A stretch of DNA of 58,719 nucleotides from JBDUCV01 sp040003255 (GTDB taxonomy: Bacteria; Actinomycetota; Actinomycetes; Mycobacteriales; Jatrophihabitantaceae). Below the pieces are notes generated by a model that worked only from the letters and a program-made list of their open reading frames with translations, made no database searches and was not told where the DNA came from. The stretch is from assembly GCA_040003255.1 (NCBI GenBank), contig JBDUCV010000004.1, positions 1-58,719 of the forward strand, given 5' to 3'. Position 1 is the stretch's first letter; the number at the start of each line of letters is the position of its first letter. Below, one piece after another: positions 36,315-45,423 of the stretch. The position numbers were made by a program, and so were the translations under genes.

Positions 36315-37219
36315 GCGCCGGGCGGGTCGCTCTCGTCGTTAACCCCGCGTCCGGCGGGGGTCGCGGTGCGCGGGTCGCCGCTGCCGTGCGGGCGCGGCTG
36401 AGGCGGGGCGCCGCGGTCGACATGTTCGTTGGCACATCAGCCGAGGAGTCCGCGGTGTTCCTGGCGCGCGCCGCGGACAGCCACGATGCGGTGATCGTCC
36501 TGGGTGGCGACGGCATCGTCCATCTGGCCGTCCAGTCCCTGGCGGGCACCAGCACGCCGCTCGGCATCGTCCCAGCGGGCACGGGCAACGACGCAGCCGC
36601 CGCGCTCGGGTTACCGGATGCGCCCCTCGACGCGGCCGATGCCGTCCTGGCGGCTCTCGCCGCGTCGTCGAGCCGCCAGATGGATCTGGGCCGCACGAAC
36701 GGCGGGCGATGGTTCGCGACCGTGATGTGCGCCGGCTTCGACTCGGCGGTGAACGAGCGCGCCAACCGGATGCGCTGGCCACGCGGACGGCGCCGTTACG
36801 ACCTCGCGATCCTGGCCGAGATGGCACGGTTGCGCTCACGGCCGTTCACCATTCAGCTGGACGACCGGCTTCTCGAAATGCCCGCGACGCTCGTCGCGGT
36901 GGGCAACGGGCCGCAGTACGGCGGGGGTAAGCGGATCACCTCCGACGCGCGGCTGGACGACGGGCGGTTCGCGGTTACCGTCGTCGGACCGGTGAGCAGA
37001 TGGACGCTCGCCCGGCTGGCGCCCACGTTGCCCCGAGCCGGCCACATCGGCCACCCGGCCGTCACCACTTACCTGGCGCAGCGGGTGCGAGTTTTCGCCG
37101 CCGACACGGTCGCCTACGCCGACGGCGAGCGCCTCGGCGAGCTGCCGCAGACGGCAACGTGCGTGCGTGGTGCACTCCGGGTCCTAACCCCAGCAGAGCT
37201 GCCCAACGACCCGCACTAA
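36296..37219 (+). CDS. Diacylglycerol kinase catalytic domain protein
   Basis: A 307-residue lipid/sphingoid kinase-fold protein (DAGK_cat). The N-terminus VALVVNPASGGGRGARV is the usual nucleotide-binding opening; the glycine-rich loop is GGDGIVHLAVQ, with Ile where Thr is common; GIVPAGTGNDAA and ADGERLGELP complete the family. It should phosphorylate a lipid such as diacylglycerol or a related alcohol; the substrate is not determined. GTG start overlaps the end of tatC by 19 bases. The same tatC-DAGK-helY order occurs in other actinobacteria. Confidence 0.92.
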   Translation: MGRDHLSAGRVALVVNPASGGGRGARVAAAVRARLRRGAAVDMFVGTSAEESAVFLARAADSHDAVIVLGGDGIVHLAVQSLAGTSTPLGIVPAGTGNDAAAALGLPDAPLDAADAVLAALAASSSRQMDLGRTNGGRWFATVMCAGFDSAVNERANRMRWPRGRRRYDLAILAEMARLRSRPFTIQLDDRLLEMPATLVAVGNGPQYGGGKRITSDARLDDGRFAVTVVGPVSRWTLARLAPTLPRAGHIGHPAVTTYLAQRVRVFAADTVAYADGERLGELPQTATCVRGALRVLTPAELPNDPH

Positions 37220-37340
37220 GGTCGGTCGTTCTGCTCATAGCACGTCCGAGCCGCCCGGCGCAGGAAGATCAACGCCGGAAGTGGCACGACGCTGGTGGCG
37301 CGCACAATCCCAGCGCCCTGGTGGCGTGCCGGGCCCACCG

Positions 37341-37346
37341 TAGGCT
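37341..37346 (+). promoter_or_regulatory. -10 box for helY (leaderless)
   Basis: TAGGCT six bases before the helY ATG at 37353. The 130-base gap before it contains nothing else I recognise. Confidence 0.55.
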
Positions 37347-37352
37347 GAGCTC

Positions 37353-40103
37353 ATGGCGCCGACCGAGTTGTCCGGCGGTTCCTCGCCGGCGGAGCGGTTC
37401 GCGGCATCCCGCGAACGGTCCCGGTGTCCGGGGCTAACCAGCTTCCGGGGCGGCTACCCGTTCGATCTCGACCCGTTCCAGACAGCGGCCTGCGCGGCAC
37501 TCGAAGACGGCTACGGCGTGCTCGTCTGCGCACCGACCGGTGCAGGCAAGACGGTGGTCGGCGAGTTCGCGGTACACCTCGCGCTCCAAGCTGGGCAAAA
37601 GTGCTTCTACACCACGCCGATCAAAGCCCTGTCCAACCAGAAGTACAACGACCTAGTCGACCGGCACGGCACTGACCGGGTCGGCCTGCTCACCGGCGAC
37701 AACTCCGTCAACCCCGATGCGCCGATCGTCGTGATGACCACTGAAGTCCTGCGCAACATGCTTTACGTCGACAGTGGGGCGCTGCGTGGCCTGGGTTATG
37801 TGGTTATGGACGAGGTGCATTACCTGGGCGACCGATTCCGCGGCGCCGTGTGGGAAGAAGTGATCATCCACCTGCCCGCGTCGGTTCGGCTCGTGTCGCT
37901 GTCGGCCACGGTTTCCAACGCCGAGGAGTTCGGCGACTGGCTGATCTCGGTGCGCGGGCACACCAGGGTGATCGTGCATGAAGACCGCCCGGTTCCGTTG
38001 TGGCAGCACATGCTCGTCGGGATGCGGCTGTTCGACCTGTTCGGGCCCGATCCGTCGACGGTCGATCCCGAGTTGACCCGTCACCTCAACGAGCGGATGC
38101 GCTACTTCGATCCAGGTGCCCGCAGTCGTCGCCCTTACGGCGAGCGCGGTCCGGCACGCGGTTGGCGCCCACCACATCGCCCGGACGTCGTCGCGCGACT
38201 CGACCGCGAGGGCTTGCTGCCCGCGATCACCTTTATCTTCAGCCGGGCTGGCTGCGATGCCGCAGTGGCGCAATGCGTGCAGTCTGGACTCTGGCTGACC
38301 AGCGAGGACGAACGCGCCGAGATCAGTGCCGCCGTCGAGCGCCGCACCGCTGCCGTGCCCGCCGAGGACCTTGAGGTGCTCGGCTACTGGGACTGGCTCG
38401 AGGGTCTGCGTCGGGGCATCGCCGCGCACCATGCCGGGCTGATCCCGGCGTTCAAGGAAGCCGTCGAGGAGCTGTTCGTGCGCGGTCTGGTGCGCGCCGT
38501 GTTCGCCACCGAGACGCTTGCGCTGGGCATCAACATGCCGGCCCGTACCGTCGTGCTGGAACGGCTGTCCAAGTTCAACGGCGAGACGCACGCCGACATC
38601 ACCCCGGGGGAGTACACGCAACTCACCGGACGGGCGGGGCGGCGGGGAATCGATATCGAAGGTCACGCCGTCGTGTTGTGGACCCCAGAGATCGATGCCG
38701 CGCGGGTCGCCGGGCTCGCCTCGACGCGCAGCTACCCGCTGCGTTCGTCGTTTCGCCCGTCCTACAACATGGCGGTCAACCTGGTCGGCCAGATGGGACG
38801 CGACGCTGCTCGCATCCTGCTAGAGGCGTCCTTCGCCCAGTTCCAAGCCGACCGGTCAGTAGCCGGACTGCTCCGCCAGATCCGGCGCAACGAGGCGACA
38901 CTCGCCGAGTACGCCGCGGCGATGCACTGCGACCGGGGCGGCATCGCGGAATACATGGCGCTGCGTCGTGCCCTCACTGAGCGCGAGGCGACGATTTCCC
39001 GCGAGGGGGCACGGGCCCGGCGCGGCGCCGTCGTTGCCTCGCTCGAGGCGTTGCGGGTCGGTGACGTGATCCAGGTACCGGGCGGCCGCCGGGCGGGGCT
39101 CGCGGTCGTGCTGGATCCGGGCATACATCCGCAGGACGACCCGCGTCCGCTGGTGGTGACCGAAGGACGGTGGGGCGGACGGCTTTCGCTGACGGACTTC
39201 CCGGTCGCGGTCGTAGCGATCGGACGGGTGCGCGTGCCACGAAACATCAATTACCGCTCACCGCAGGAGCGTCGGGAGTTGGCTTCGACGCTTCGCACGA
39301 TCGAGGCCGCACCATCCGTCCGCCCCCGTCGGGGGGCGAACCTCGACGAGGACGCCGAAGTCGGCCGGCTTCGCAGCGCTGTGCGAGCGCATCCGAGCCA
39401 TCACTGCCCGGACCGCGACGCACATGCTCGATGGGCCGAGCGAGGCGCCCGGCTCGAGCGGGAAAACGTGGGACTGCAGCGGCGGATCGAGGGCAAGACG
39501 AGCTCGCTCGGCCGTATCTTCGACCGGATCTGCGTGCTGCTGGACAAGCGCGGATACCTGGCGGCGGACGAGACGACCCCCGCCGGCCGACAGCTGGCGC
39601 GGGTCTGGTCTGAATCTGACCTCGTCGTCGCCGAGTGCCTGCGTGCCGGCGCGTGGGACGCGCTCGACGCCGCGGAGCTCGCCGCCGTGGTGTCGACGCT
39701 GGTCTACGAGGCCCGGCGAGACGAGCGGATCGCCGACCGGCTGCCGACCGCAGCGGTGGCTGACTCCCTCGCCACCACCATTCGGATCTGGGCTGCATTG
39801 GTCGAAGACGAGGCCGGACTGGGCCTACAGCAGAGCCGGGAGCCGGAGCTCGGATTCGTCTGGGCTGCTTACCGCTGGGCGCGCGGGGAGAACCTAGACC
39901 GGGTCTTGGCGACGGCTGCCGAGCACGGCACTGAACTGTCCGCAGGTGATTTCGTGCGATGGTGCAAGCAGCTGCTCGACCTGCTTGAACAGATTGCCGC
40001 CGCGCCTTCGCCCGCAGGTACTCAACCCCCGGTCGTGGCCCAGGCACGGGTGGCCGCCCGGGCGATCCGCCGTGGCGTCGTCGCTCAGGGCATGATGCCC
40101 TGA
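37353..40103 (+). CDS. helY: DEAD/DEAH-box RNA/DNA helicase HelY (Ski2/Mtr4-like)
   Basis: A 916-residue superfamily 2 helicase of the Ski2-like group. Motifs in order: Q-motif region FDLDPFQTAA, Walker A CAPTGAGKT, motif Ia TTPIKALSNQKY, Walker B MDEVHYLGD, motif III SLSATVSNAEEFG, and motif VI QLTGRAGRRGID. The C-terminal third (about 560-916) is the Mtr4-like helical region with a beta-barrel insert (GDVIQVPGGRRAGLA). The role in bacteria is poorly defined; RNA turnover or stress is likely. The ATG has a -10 box six bases upstream. A seven-base-pair hairpin overlaps the stop codon. Confidence 0.94.
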   Translation: MAPTELSGGSSPAERFAASRERSRCPGLTSFRGGYPFDLDPFQTAACAALEDGYGVLVCAPTGAGKTVVGEFAVHLALQAGQKCFYTTPIKALSNQKYNDLVDRHGTDRVGLLTGDNSVNPDAPIVVMTTEVLRNMLYVDSGALRGLGYVVMDEVHYLGDRFRGAVWEEVIIHLPASVRLVSLSATVSNAEEFGDWLISVRGHTRVIVHEDRPVPLWQHMLVGMRLFDLFGPDPSTVDPELTRHLNERMRYFDPGARSRRPYGERGPARGWRPPHRPDVVARLDREGLLPAITFIFSRAGCDAAVAQCVQSGLWLTSEDERAEISAAVERRTAAVPAEDLEVLGYWDWLEGLRRGIAAHHAGLIPAFKEAVEELFVRGLVRAVFATETLALGINMPARTVVLERLSKFNGETHADITPGEYTQLTGRAGRRGIDIEGHAVVLWTPEIDAARVAGLASTRSYPLRSSFRPSYNMAVNLVGQMGRDAARILLEASFAQFQADRSVAGLLRQIRRNEATLAEYAAAMHCDRGGIAEYMALRRALTEREATISREGARARRGAVVASLEALRVGDVIQVPGGRRAGLAVVLDPGIHPQDDPRPLVVTEGRWGGRLSLTDFPVAVVAIGRVRVPRNINYRSPQERRELASTLRTIEAAPSVRPRRGANLDEDAEVGRLRSAVRAHPSHHCPDRDAHARWAERGARLERENVGLQRRIEGKTSSLGRIFDRICVLLDKRGYLAADETTPAGRQLARVWSESDLVVAECLRAGAWDALDAAELAAVVSTLVYEARRDERIADRLPTAAVADSLATTIRIWAALVEDEAGLGLQQSREPELGFVWAAYRWARGENLDRVLATAAEHGTELSAGDFVRWCKQLLDLLEQIAAAPSPAGTQPPVVAQARVAARAIRRGVVAQGMMP
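40085..40103 (+). terminator. Hairpin over the helY stop codon
   Basis: TCAGGGC and GCCCTGA form a perfect seven-base-pair stem with an ATGAT loop; the TGA stop is part of the 3' arm. No T-run follows. A TAACCT box for the next gene starts 12 bases later, so this is probably a transcription boundary. Confidence 0.4.
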
Positions 40104-40114
40104 GCCGCAGCCAC

Positions 40115-40120
40115 TAACCT
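40115..40120 (+). promoter_or_regulatory. -10 box for the DUF4333 gene
   Basis: TAACCT about 45 bases before the ATG at 40165, which has GAGAGGT as ribosome-binding site. Confidence 0.4.
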
Positions 40121-40164
40121 GGCTGGCACGCGGCGGGCTGCCCAGGGCCGGACGAGAGGTAGCG

Positions 40165-40836
40165 ATGGATCACGACGATGGCTCATCGGACGAAGTCCGT
40201 TACCCGTCAGCCGATCAACCGGCGCCGCAGGATGCGCTGCCAAGCGCGCCGCACCCGCCCGATAAGTTTGGCCAGCCATATCCAATCGAGCGCTACCCGC
40301 CCCCCGGTTACCAGCCTGGCTACGACGATCGGGGCTACCCGGCGCAGGGTTATCAGCAGCCTGGCTACCCGCCCCCCGGTTACCAGCAACCTGGCTATCC
40401 GCCGCCCGGTTACCAGCAACCGGGCTACCCGCCGCCCGGTTACCAGCAACCGGGCTACCAGCCGCAGCCCGGCTTCCCTGCCCAGTACGGCGCTGCGGCG
40501 ACCGCAGAGTACGGCCAACCGCAGCAAGCCAAGCGGCGTTCCCGCGTCGGCCTGTGGATCACGTTGGTCGCGGTGGTGCTGGTCGTTGCGGTCGGCGCGC
40601 TGCTCGCGTTCGTGACGCCAGGCTTCCTCGTCCGCAAGACGTTTAGCGCGAGGTCCGTGGCGGCCACCATCGAGGATCAGTCCAAGGGTCGAGGTGATTA
40701 CACCAACGTGACCTGCCCGTCCGGCGAGAAGGTGAAGAAGGGCACGACCTTCACCTGCATCGCGAACGGCGGCAAGAAGATCACCGTCAAAGTGACCAGT
40801 GGCAGCGGTGACTACACGTGGGAGCCGGCCGGCTGA
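40165..40836 (+). CDS. DUF4333 domain protein with GYPPPGYQQP repeats
   Basis: A 223-residue membrane-anchored protein. Residues 1-125 are a disordered cytoplasmic region with decapeptide repeats rich in Tyr, Pro, Gln and Gly; one membrane helix follows (about 130-153, after KRRSR); the outside part (about 155-223) is a DUF4333 domain with two cysteines (VTCPSGEKVKKG and FTCIANGGK) that probably form a disulfide. Secreted or anchored DUF4333 proteins occupy the same place after helY in mycobacteria. Function unknown. The last 25 bases overlap the convergent exonuclease gene. Confidence 0.85.
   Translation: MDHDDGSSDEVRYPSADQPAPQDALPSAPHPPDKFGQPYPIERYPPPGYQPGYDDRGYPAQGYQQPGYPPPGYQQPGYPPPGYQQPGYPPPGYQQPGYQPQPGFPAQYGAAATAEYGQPQQAKRRSRVGLWITLVAVVLVVAVGALLAFVTPGFLVRKTFSARSVAATIEDQSKGRGDYTNVTCPSGEKVKKGTTFTCIANGGKKITVKVTSGSGDYTWEPAG
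40363..40452 (+). repeat. Three 30-base tandem repeats in the DUF4333 gene
   Basis: Units at 40363, 40393 and 40423 encode the decapeptide GYPPPGYQQP with only a few base changes, with partial copies on both sides. Such in-frame repeats can expand or contract without breaking the protein. Confidence 0.8.
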
Positions 40837-41735
40837 TCACGAGCAACGGCGATCGCGGTCAGCACCCGATTGATCGAGCTGTCCAGGCCCCACCGGTCGG
40901 CGAGTGCGATCAGGCGCTGTGGGTCGGCGGGCGCCGCAGGCAGCGCGTCCGCCAGCGTGGGGACCGGTACGTCGAGCCGTCCTCGCACAACCGCGGCTGC
41001 GGCGGTCAGGTAATCACGGGCGTCTCGTACCCGAGCACCGGATCGCGCCGGGAACCCGGCCTCGCCGCCGTCCGCCGCCGCGAGGATCGCCTCGATCGGG
41101 CCAAACCGAGACACCAGGGCAGCCGCCGTCTTCTCCCCGATCCCGGGCACACCGGGCAGCCCGTCGCTCGGGTCGCCACGCAACGCGGCGAAGTCCGCGT
41201 AGTTTTCGGCTGGGACGCCATAGCGGGCGCGTACCTCGTCCGGCCCGAGATCTTGTAACTTGGCCACGCCGCGTCCGACGTAGAGCACCCGGATCCGATC
41301 GGTCGCCAGCGCGAACAGGTCACGGTCACCGGTGACCACCTCGCAAGCGTCGCGGTCTCGAGCGGCCAGGGTGGCGATAACGTCGTCGGCCTCGAAGCCA
41401 GCCGCTCCGACCGTGCACAAGCCGAGCGCGGCCAGCACATCCAGGAGCACCGGGACCTGTGGGACGAGCGCGTCGGGCACCGCCTCACCGCCGCCTGTCG
41501 CGAGCCGATGCGTCTTGTAGGACGCCACGAGGGCGACCCGAAACGCGGGGCGCCAGTCCAAGTCCAGGCAGCCGACCCACCGGTCCGGGCGGCGTCGGGT
41601 GATCAGTGTCGCCGTCATGTCGAGGAAGCCGCGCACCGCGTTGACCGGCGTCCCGTCGGGTGCTCGGACGGATTCCGGCACGCCGTGGAACGCACGGAAG
41701 TACAGCCCGGCCGCGTCGACGAGCATCAGGGTCAC
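40812..41735 (-). CDS. 5'-3' exonuclease (PIN/H3TH type, polymerase I N-terminal-like)
   Basis: A stand-alone 307-residue flap endonuclease/5'-3' exonuclease. Metal-binding acidic residues are in MLVDAAGLYFRAF (Asp7), FEADDVIATLA and VTGDRDLFALA; the helix-3-turn-helix DNA clamp is GLPGVPGIGEKTAAALVSRFG, given here as two halves around GIGEK. The protein matches the free-standing homologue at the same position in mycobacteria and should remove RNA primers or flaps. GTG at 41735 has TAGGTT six bases upstream, better than the internal ATG at 41726. The stop lies inside the convergent DUF4333 gene by 25 bases. Divergent from the sugar kinase. Confidence 0.92.
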   Translation of the reverse strand: MTLMLVDAAGLYFRAFHGVPESVRAPDGTPVNAVRGFLDMTATLITRRRPDRWVGCLDLDWRPAFRVALVASYKTHRLATGGGEAVPDALVPQVPVLLDVLAALGLCTVGAAGFEADDVIATLAARDRDACEVVTGDRDLFALATDRIRVLYVGRGVAKLQDLGPDEVRARYGVPAENYADFAALRGDPSDGLPGVPGIGEKTAAALVSRFGPIEAILAAADGGEAGFPARSGARVRDARDYLTAAAAVVRGRLDVPVPTLADALPAAPADPQRLIALADRWGLDSSINRVLTAIAVARDQPAGSHV

Positions 41736-41741
41736 CTGGCG

Positions 41742-41747
41742 AACCTA
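41742..41747 (-). promoter_or_regulatory. -10 box for the 5'-3' exonuclease (leaderless)
   Basis: Minus-strand TAGGTT six bases before the GTG at 41735; it is part of a 35-base region that also serves the divergent kinase. Confidence 0.5.
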
Positions 41748-41757
41748 ACCTGGCGGG

Positions 41758-41763
41758 TACCCT
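41758..41763 (+). promoter_or_regulatory. -10 box for the PfkB kinase (leaderless)
   Basis: TACCCT seven bases before the GTG at 41771. Both divergent genes thus have leaderless promoters within 35 bases. Confidence 0.45.
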
Positions 41764-41770
41764 GCGCCAC

Positions 41771-42718
41771 GTGTTGACCGTCATCGGCGAGGCCCTGATA
41801 GATCTGGTCGACTCCGGTGACCACGTGACGTTCACCGCGCACCCCGGTGGCAGTCCGCTCAACGTGGCGGTCGGGCTCGCTCGGCTCGGGCACCGAACGG
41901 CCCTGATGGCGCGGCTCGCGACGGACGGCTTCGGCCGGGTGCTACGCGACCACGCCGAACGCGACGGCATTCAACTCAATGGCGCGCCCGAGGCAACTGA
42001 ACCGACCACGCTCGCCGTCGTGTCGCTCGACGAGCACGGTCGAGCGAGTTATGACTTCTACCTCGACGGCACCGCCGACTGGCAGTGGACGACAGCAGAA
42101 CTGGCGGCCGTGCCCGCCGACACGACCATCCTGCATACCGGCTCGCTCGCCACCTGGACGCCGCCCGGAGACTCGCTGATCGGCGCACTGATGGCGCAGT
42201 GGCACGACGACGACCGAGGTCTGGTCAGCTACGACCCGAACGTCCGCCCTCGGCTGATCGGCAGCCCCGAACGAGGCCGTCCCCTGATCGAGAGCTGCGT
42301 ACGCCGCGCGCACGTCGTCAAGGTGAGCGAGGACGACCTGAGCTGGCTTTACCCAGGCCGCGACCTGGACTGCGTCGCCGGGGATTGGCGCGACCTCGGC
42401 CCGGACCTGGTGGTTATCACCCGCGGACCGGCCGGCGCGACCGGCTATCCAGGTGGTGAACCGCCCGTGCACCGGCCCGCGCCCGCCATCGAACTGGTCG
42501 ACACGGTGGGCGCCGGCGATGCCTTCATGGCCGGGCTACTGGGCGCGTTCGCTGACGCGGGCGTACGCGACCGGGCCGGACTTCAGGCGGTTTATAGCGA
42601 CGCCGCCCGGCTCGGTGCGGCAATCGACGATGCAACGCTCGTCGCTGCGATGACCTGCGAGCGGGCCGGCGCCGACCCACCCACCCAAGCCGAACTGGCG
42701 GCGCGCCGCTTTCGCTGA
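41771..42718 (+). CDS. PfkB-family carbohydrate kinase (fructokinase-like)
   Basis: A 315-residue ribokinase-fold sugar kinase. Sugar-site glycines are in HPGGSPLNVAVGLARLG; the anion hole and catalytic base are in DTVGAGDAFMAG (PfkB signature 2). SYDPNVRPRL is typical of fructokinases. Start at the GTG with a -10 box seven bases upstream; the frame is open before it but overlaps the exonuclease. The gene converges on a LacI regulator, with the two stops abutting as TGATCA, so the regulator may control this kinase, though no operator is recognised. Confidence 0.92.
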   Translation: MLTVIGEALIDLVDSGDHVTFTAHPGGSPLNVAVGLARLGHRTALMARLATDGFGRVLRDHAERDGIQLNGAPEATEPTTLAVVSLDEHGRASYDFYLDGTADWQWTTAELAAVPADTTILHTGSLATWTPPGDSLIGALMAQWHDDDRGLVSYDPNVRPRLIGSPERGRPLIESCVRRAHVVKVSEDDLSWLYPGRDLDCVAGDWRDLGPDLVVITRGPAGATGYPGGEPPVHRPAPAIELVDTVGAGDAFMAGLLGAFADAGVRDRAGLQAVYSDAARLGAAIDDATLVAAMTCERAGADPPTQAELAARRFR

Positions 42719-43732
42719 TCAGTAAACGGTTTGGGCAGGGTCCGTCGATCCCCGCACCACGAGCTCGGTGGGCAGCACCTGCACGAGCGGTTCTTTGTCC
42801 GGACTCGCGACCGCGGCGAGCAGCCGGGTCGTCAGGTCCGCGGCGAGGTCGGCGACCGGCTGCCGGATCGTCGACAGATCCATCAGGCCGGCCATCTCGT
42901 GGTCGTCGAAACCCACCACGGCAATATCGTCTGGCACGCGCAGCCCGGCGCGGCGGATCGCGCGGATCGCGCCATAGGCCATCTCATCGGATTCGGCGAA
43001 GATCGCGGTGGGCCGGCTGCGGCGCCGCAGCAACGTCTCGGTGGCCGATGCGCCCCCGTCGACAGTGAAGTAGCCGAGCTCCTCGAGTTCGGCTTCGTAG
43101 TCCAGCCCCGCGGAGTGCAGCGCGTCCAGGTAACCGACGCGGCGATGGTGCGGCGGGGTGAATCGCATCGGGTCATCGGTGTCGCCGCCGATCAGCCCGA
43201 TGCGGGTGTGACCCAGCCGCAACAGATGCTCGACCGCGTGCCGCGCACCGGCGCGATCGTCGATCCGGGTGGACCGGTAGCCGGGGCACTCGACGCCCAG
43301 CATGCCGATCGGCACGTCCAGGGTGCTTAACGCCTCGACCTCGTCTTCGGGAAGAACCAGGCTGGCGATTAACAGCGCATCGACGCGTTTGCGCGCCGGC
43401 ATGGTGGCAAAGAATCGCTTTCGACCGCTTTCGTCATTGAGGTTGTAGAGCAGCAAATCGTACTGGGCCTGATGCAGCACGGCCTCAACCGCTCCCAGCA
43501 CCTCGGCGAAGTACCACCGATTGACGAACGGCACGACCACGCCGACCGTGGCGGTGCGCCCGCTGGCCAACCGGGCGGCGAACGGTGAGGCGACATAGTT
43601 GAGCTCTCGGGCAGCCTCCAGCACGCGGTCACGAGTGGAAGGGGCAACGTCCGGCAGGCCGCGCAACGACCGGGAGACGGTAGCAATCGAGACGCCCGCC
43701 CGGCGGGCGACGTCCTCGATGCTCGCGGTCAC
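42719..43732 (-). CDS. LacI-family transcriptional regulator
   Basis: A 337-residue repressor. The N-terminal headpiece is IEDVARRAGVSIATVSRSLRG (helix-turn-helix plus hinge helix, given within 20 residues each as IEDVARRAGVS and IATVSRSLRG), and residues 60-337 are a periplasmic-binding-protein-like sugar-sensing domain (TVGVVVPFVNRWYFAEVLG, PDDIAVVGFDDHEMAGL). The effector is probably a sugar or sugar phosphate. GTG start preceded by GAGGGAG. A partner is not certain: the convergent PfkB kinase or the divergent amidohydrolase are both candidates; a clear palindromic operator is not seen in the 100 bases upstream. Confidence 0.92.
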   Translation of the reverse strand: MTASIEDVARRAGVSIATVSRSLRGLPDVAPSTRDRVLEAARELNYVASPFAARLASGRTATVGVVVPFVNRWYFAEVLGAVEAVLHQAQYDLLLYNLNDESGRKRFFATMPARKRVDALLIASLVLPEDEVEALSTLDVPIGMLGVECPGYRSTRIDDRAGARHAVEHLLRLGHTRIGLIGGDTDDPMRFTPPHHRRVGYLDALHSAGLDYEAELEELGYFTVDGGASATETLLRRRSRPTAIFAESDEMAYGAIRAIRRAGLRVPDDIAVVGFDDHEMAGLMDLSTIRQPVADLAADLTTRLLAAVASPDKEPLVQVLPTELVVRGSTDPAQTVY

Positions 43733-43836
43733 TAAGCGGCTCCCTCGTTAGGGAAGAAATCAGACGCGGAGTACATCACGCCGTGGATGTCCAGACGCTA
43801 GCCCATCCTGCAAGTGACCCAGGCAGACTTCATCCC

Positions 43837-45423
43837 GTGCGCACCCTCTACACGAACGGCTCCATCTACACCCCGACGGTCAGGGACGCGACGTCGATGC
43901 TCGTCGACGGCGCCGACGTTGCCTGGGTGGGCGCGTTAGACCGAGCCGACGCCGCCACATTTTTGGGCGCTGACCGCACCATCGACCTGGACGGGGCGTT
44001 GATCACGCCGGCCTTCGTGGACGCGCACGTCCATGCCACTGCGGCCGGTCTGGCACTCACCGGTCTCGACCTGTCCGCCGCCGGTTCGCTGGGTGAGGCA
44101 CTCGAGCTGGTCGATCGGCATGCGCGAGCGAGCCGCGGCCGTCCGGTGCTCGGATCCGGGTGGGACGAGACGCATTGGCCCGAGCAGCGGCCGCCGACGA
44201 GCGCCGAGCTTGACCGGGCCGGATACGGAGGGCTGGTGTACCTCTCGCGCGTCGACGCCCACTCGGCCGTCGCGTCGTCCGCGCTGCTGGCTGCCGTACC
44301 GCAGGCTCGGACGCTGGACGGCAATCGCGGCGACGGCTGGCTGACTCGCAATGCCCACGACGCCGTCCGGACGGCCGCCTATCGCTCGCTCACCGCCGAC
44401 CAGGTAGGTGCGGCGCAGCGATCGACCTTGCGACGGGCGGCCGCACTGGGGATCGCGTGCCTGCACGAGATGGCCGGTCCCGAGGTCTCCAGTGCGGAGG
44501 ATTTAGCGGCGCTTGTCGCGCTCGCCGCAAAGGAGCCAGGACCCCAGGTCATCAGCTACTGGGGTGAACTCGGGGGCCTCGCGACCGCTCGGGAACTCGG
44601 GGCGGTTGGCGCCGGGGGAGACCTGTTCGTCGACGGCTCCCTCGGCTCGCACACCGCGGCGCTGCGCGCGCCGTACGCCGATGCGCCGAACACCTCCGGG
44701 GAACTCCGATTCAGCGCCGACCAGCTCGCCGAGCATCTCGGCGCGTGTGTCGCGAACGGCCTGCAGGCCGGCTTCCACGCAATCGGTGACGCCGCCGTCG
44801 ACCTGGTGCTCGACGCCGTCGACCGCCTCGCCCGACGTGACGGTCCGCTCGCTGCAGCCGGCACCCGGGTCGAGCATGCCGAGATGACCGGAGATCCGAC
44901 CCGGTTCGCGTCCGCCGGACTGATCGCGTCCATGCAGCCGGTATTCGACGCCACCTGGGGCGGCCCCCAGGGCATGTACGCCACCAGGGTGGGGCCCGAA
45001 CGAGCACGTGCGATGAACCGGTTCGCCGAACTGGCCGCGGCCGGGGTGCCCCTCGCCTTCGGTTCGGACGCCCCGGTGACCCCGCTACACCCGTGGCGGG
45101 CCGTGCAGGCGGCGGCCTATCCGTCCGAGCCGGGCGCTGCGATCAGCCCGCGGGCGGCCTTCACCGCGCACAGCCGAGGCGGCTGGCGGGCTGCGCTCGC
45201 CGACGGGGACGGTTCTGGTGTTCTGGCGGCTGGTGCGCCCGCCACCTTCGCGGTATGGCACGCCGGCCCGGAGGCCGTCGACGCTCCGGACGAACGGGTG
45301 TCACGGTGGAGCACCGATCCGCGCGCCGCCATCCCGGGGCTGCCGGACCTGTCACCAGGCGCGACGCTGCCGACCTGCCTGCAGACGGTGCTACGCGGCG
45401 AGACGATCTTCACGATCGGGTGA
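43837..45423 (+). CDS. Amidohydrolase family protein (YtcJ-like)
   Basis: A 528-residue metal-dependent hydrolase. The N-terminal composite barrel is followed by PAFVDAHVHATAAGLAL, with the metal-binding HxH, and later GFHAIGDAAVDLVLDAV, VEHAEM and FGSDAPVTPLHPW supply further metal ligands. This matches YtcJ/exoenzyme-regulator-type members, whose substrates are mostly unknown. I use the GTG at 43837 (VRTLYTNGSIYTP), as the family starts at this strand; a GTG at 43783 would add 18 poorly conserved residues. The stop overlaps the lnt start by four bases; an amidohydrolase precedes lnt-ppm1 in other actinobacteria. Confidence 0.88.
   Translation: MRTLYTNGSIYTPTVRDATSMLVDGADVAWVGALDRADAATFLGADRTIDLDGALITPAFVDAHVHATAAGLALTGLDLSAAGSLGEALELVDRHARASRGRPVLGSGWDETHWPEQRPPTSAELDRAGYGGLVYLSRVDAHSAVASSALLAAVPQARTLDGNRGDGWLTRNAHDAVRTAAYRSLTADQVGAAQRSTLRRAAALGIACLHEMAGPEVSSAEDLAALVALAAKEPGPQVISYWGELGGLATARELGAVGAGGDLFVDGSLGSHTAALRAPYADAPNTSGELRFSADQLAEHLGACVANGLQAGFHAIGDAAVDLVLDAVDRLARRDGPLAAAGTRVEHAEMTGDPTRFASAGLIASMQPVFDATWGGPQGMYATRVGPERARAMNRFAELAAAGVPLAFGSDAPVTPLHPWRAVQAAAYPSEPGAAISPRAAFTAHSRGGWRAALADGDGSGVLAAGAPATFAVWHAGPEAVDAPDERVSRWSTDPRAAIPGLPDLSPGATLPTCLQTVLRGETIFTIG

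Noticed and set aside
40363..40452. CRISPR-like array
   Set aside because: Repeats are contiguous with no spacers and are in-frame codons of a protein.
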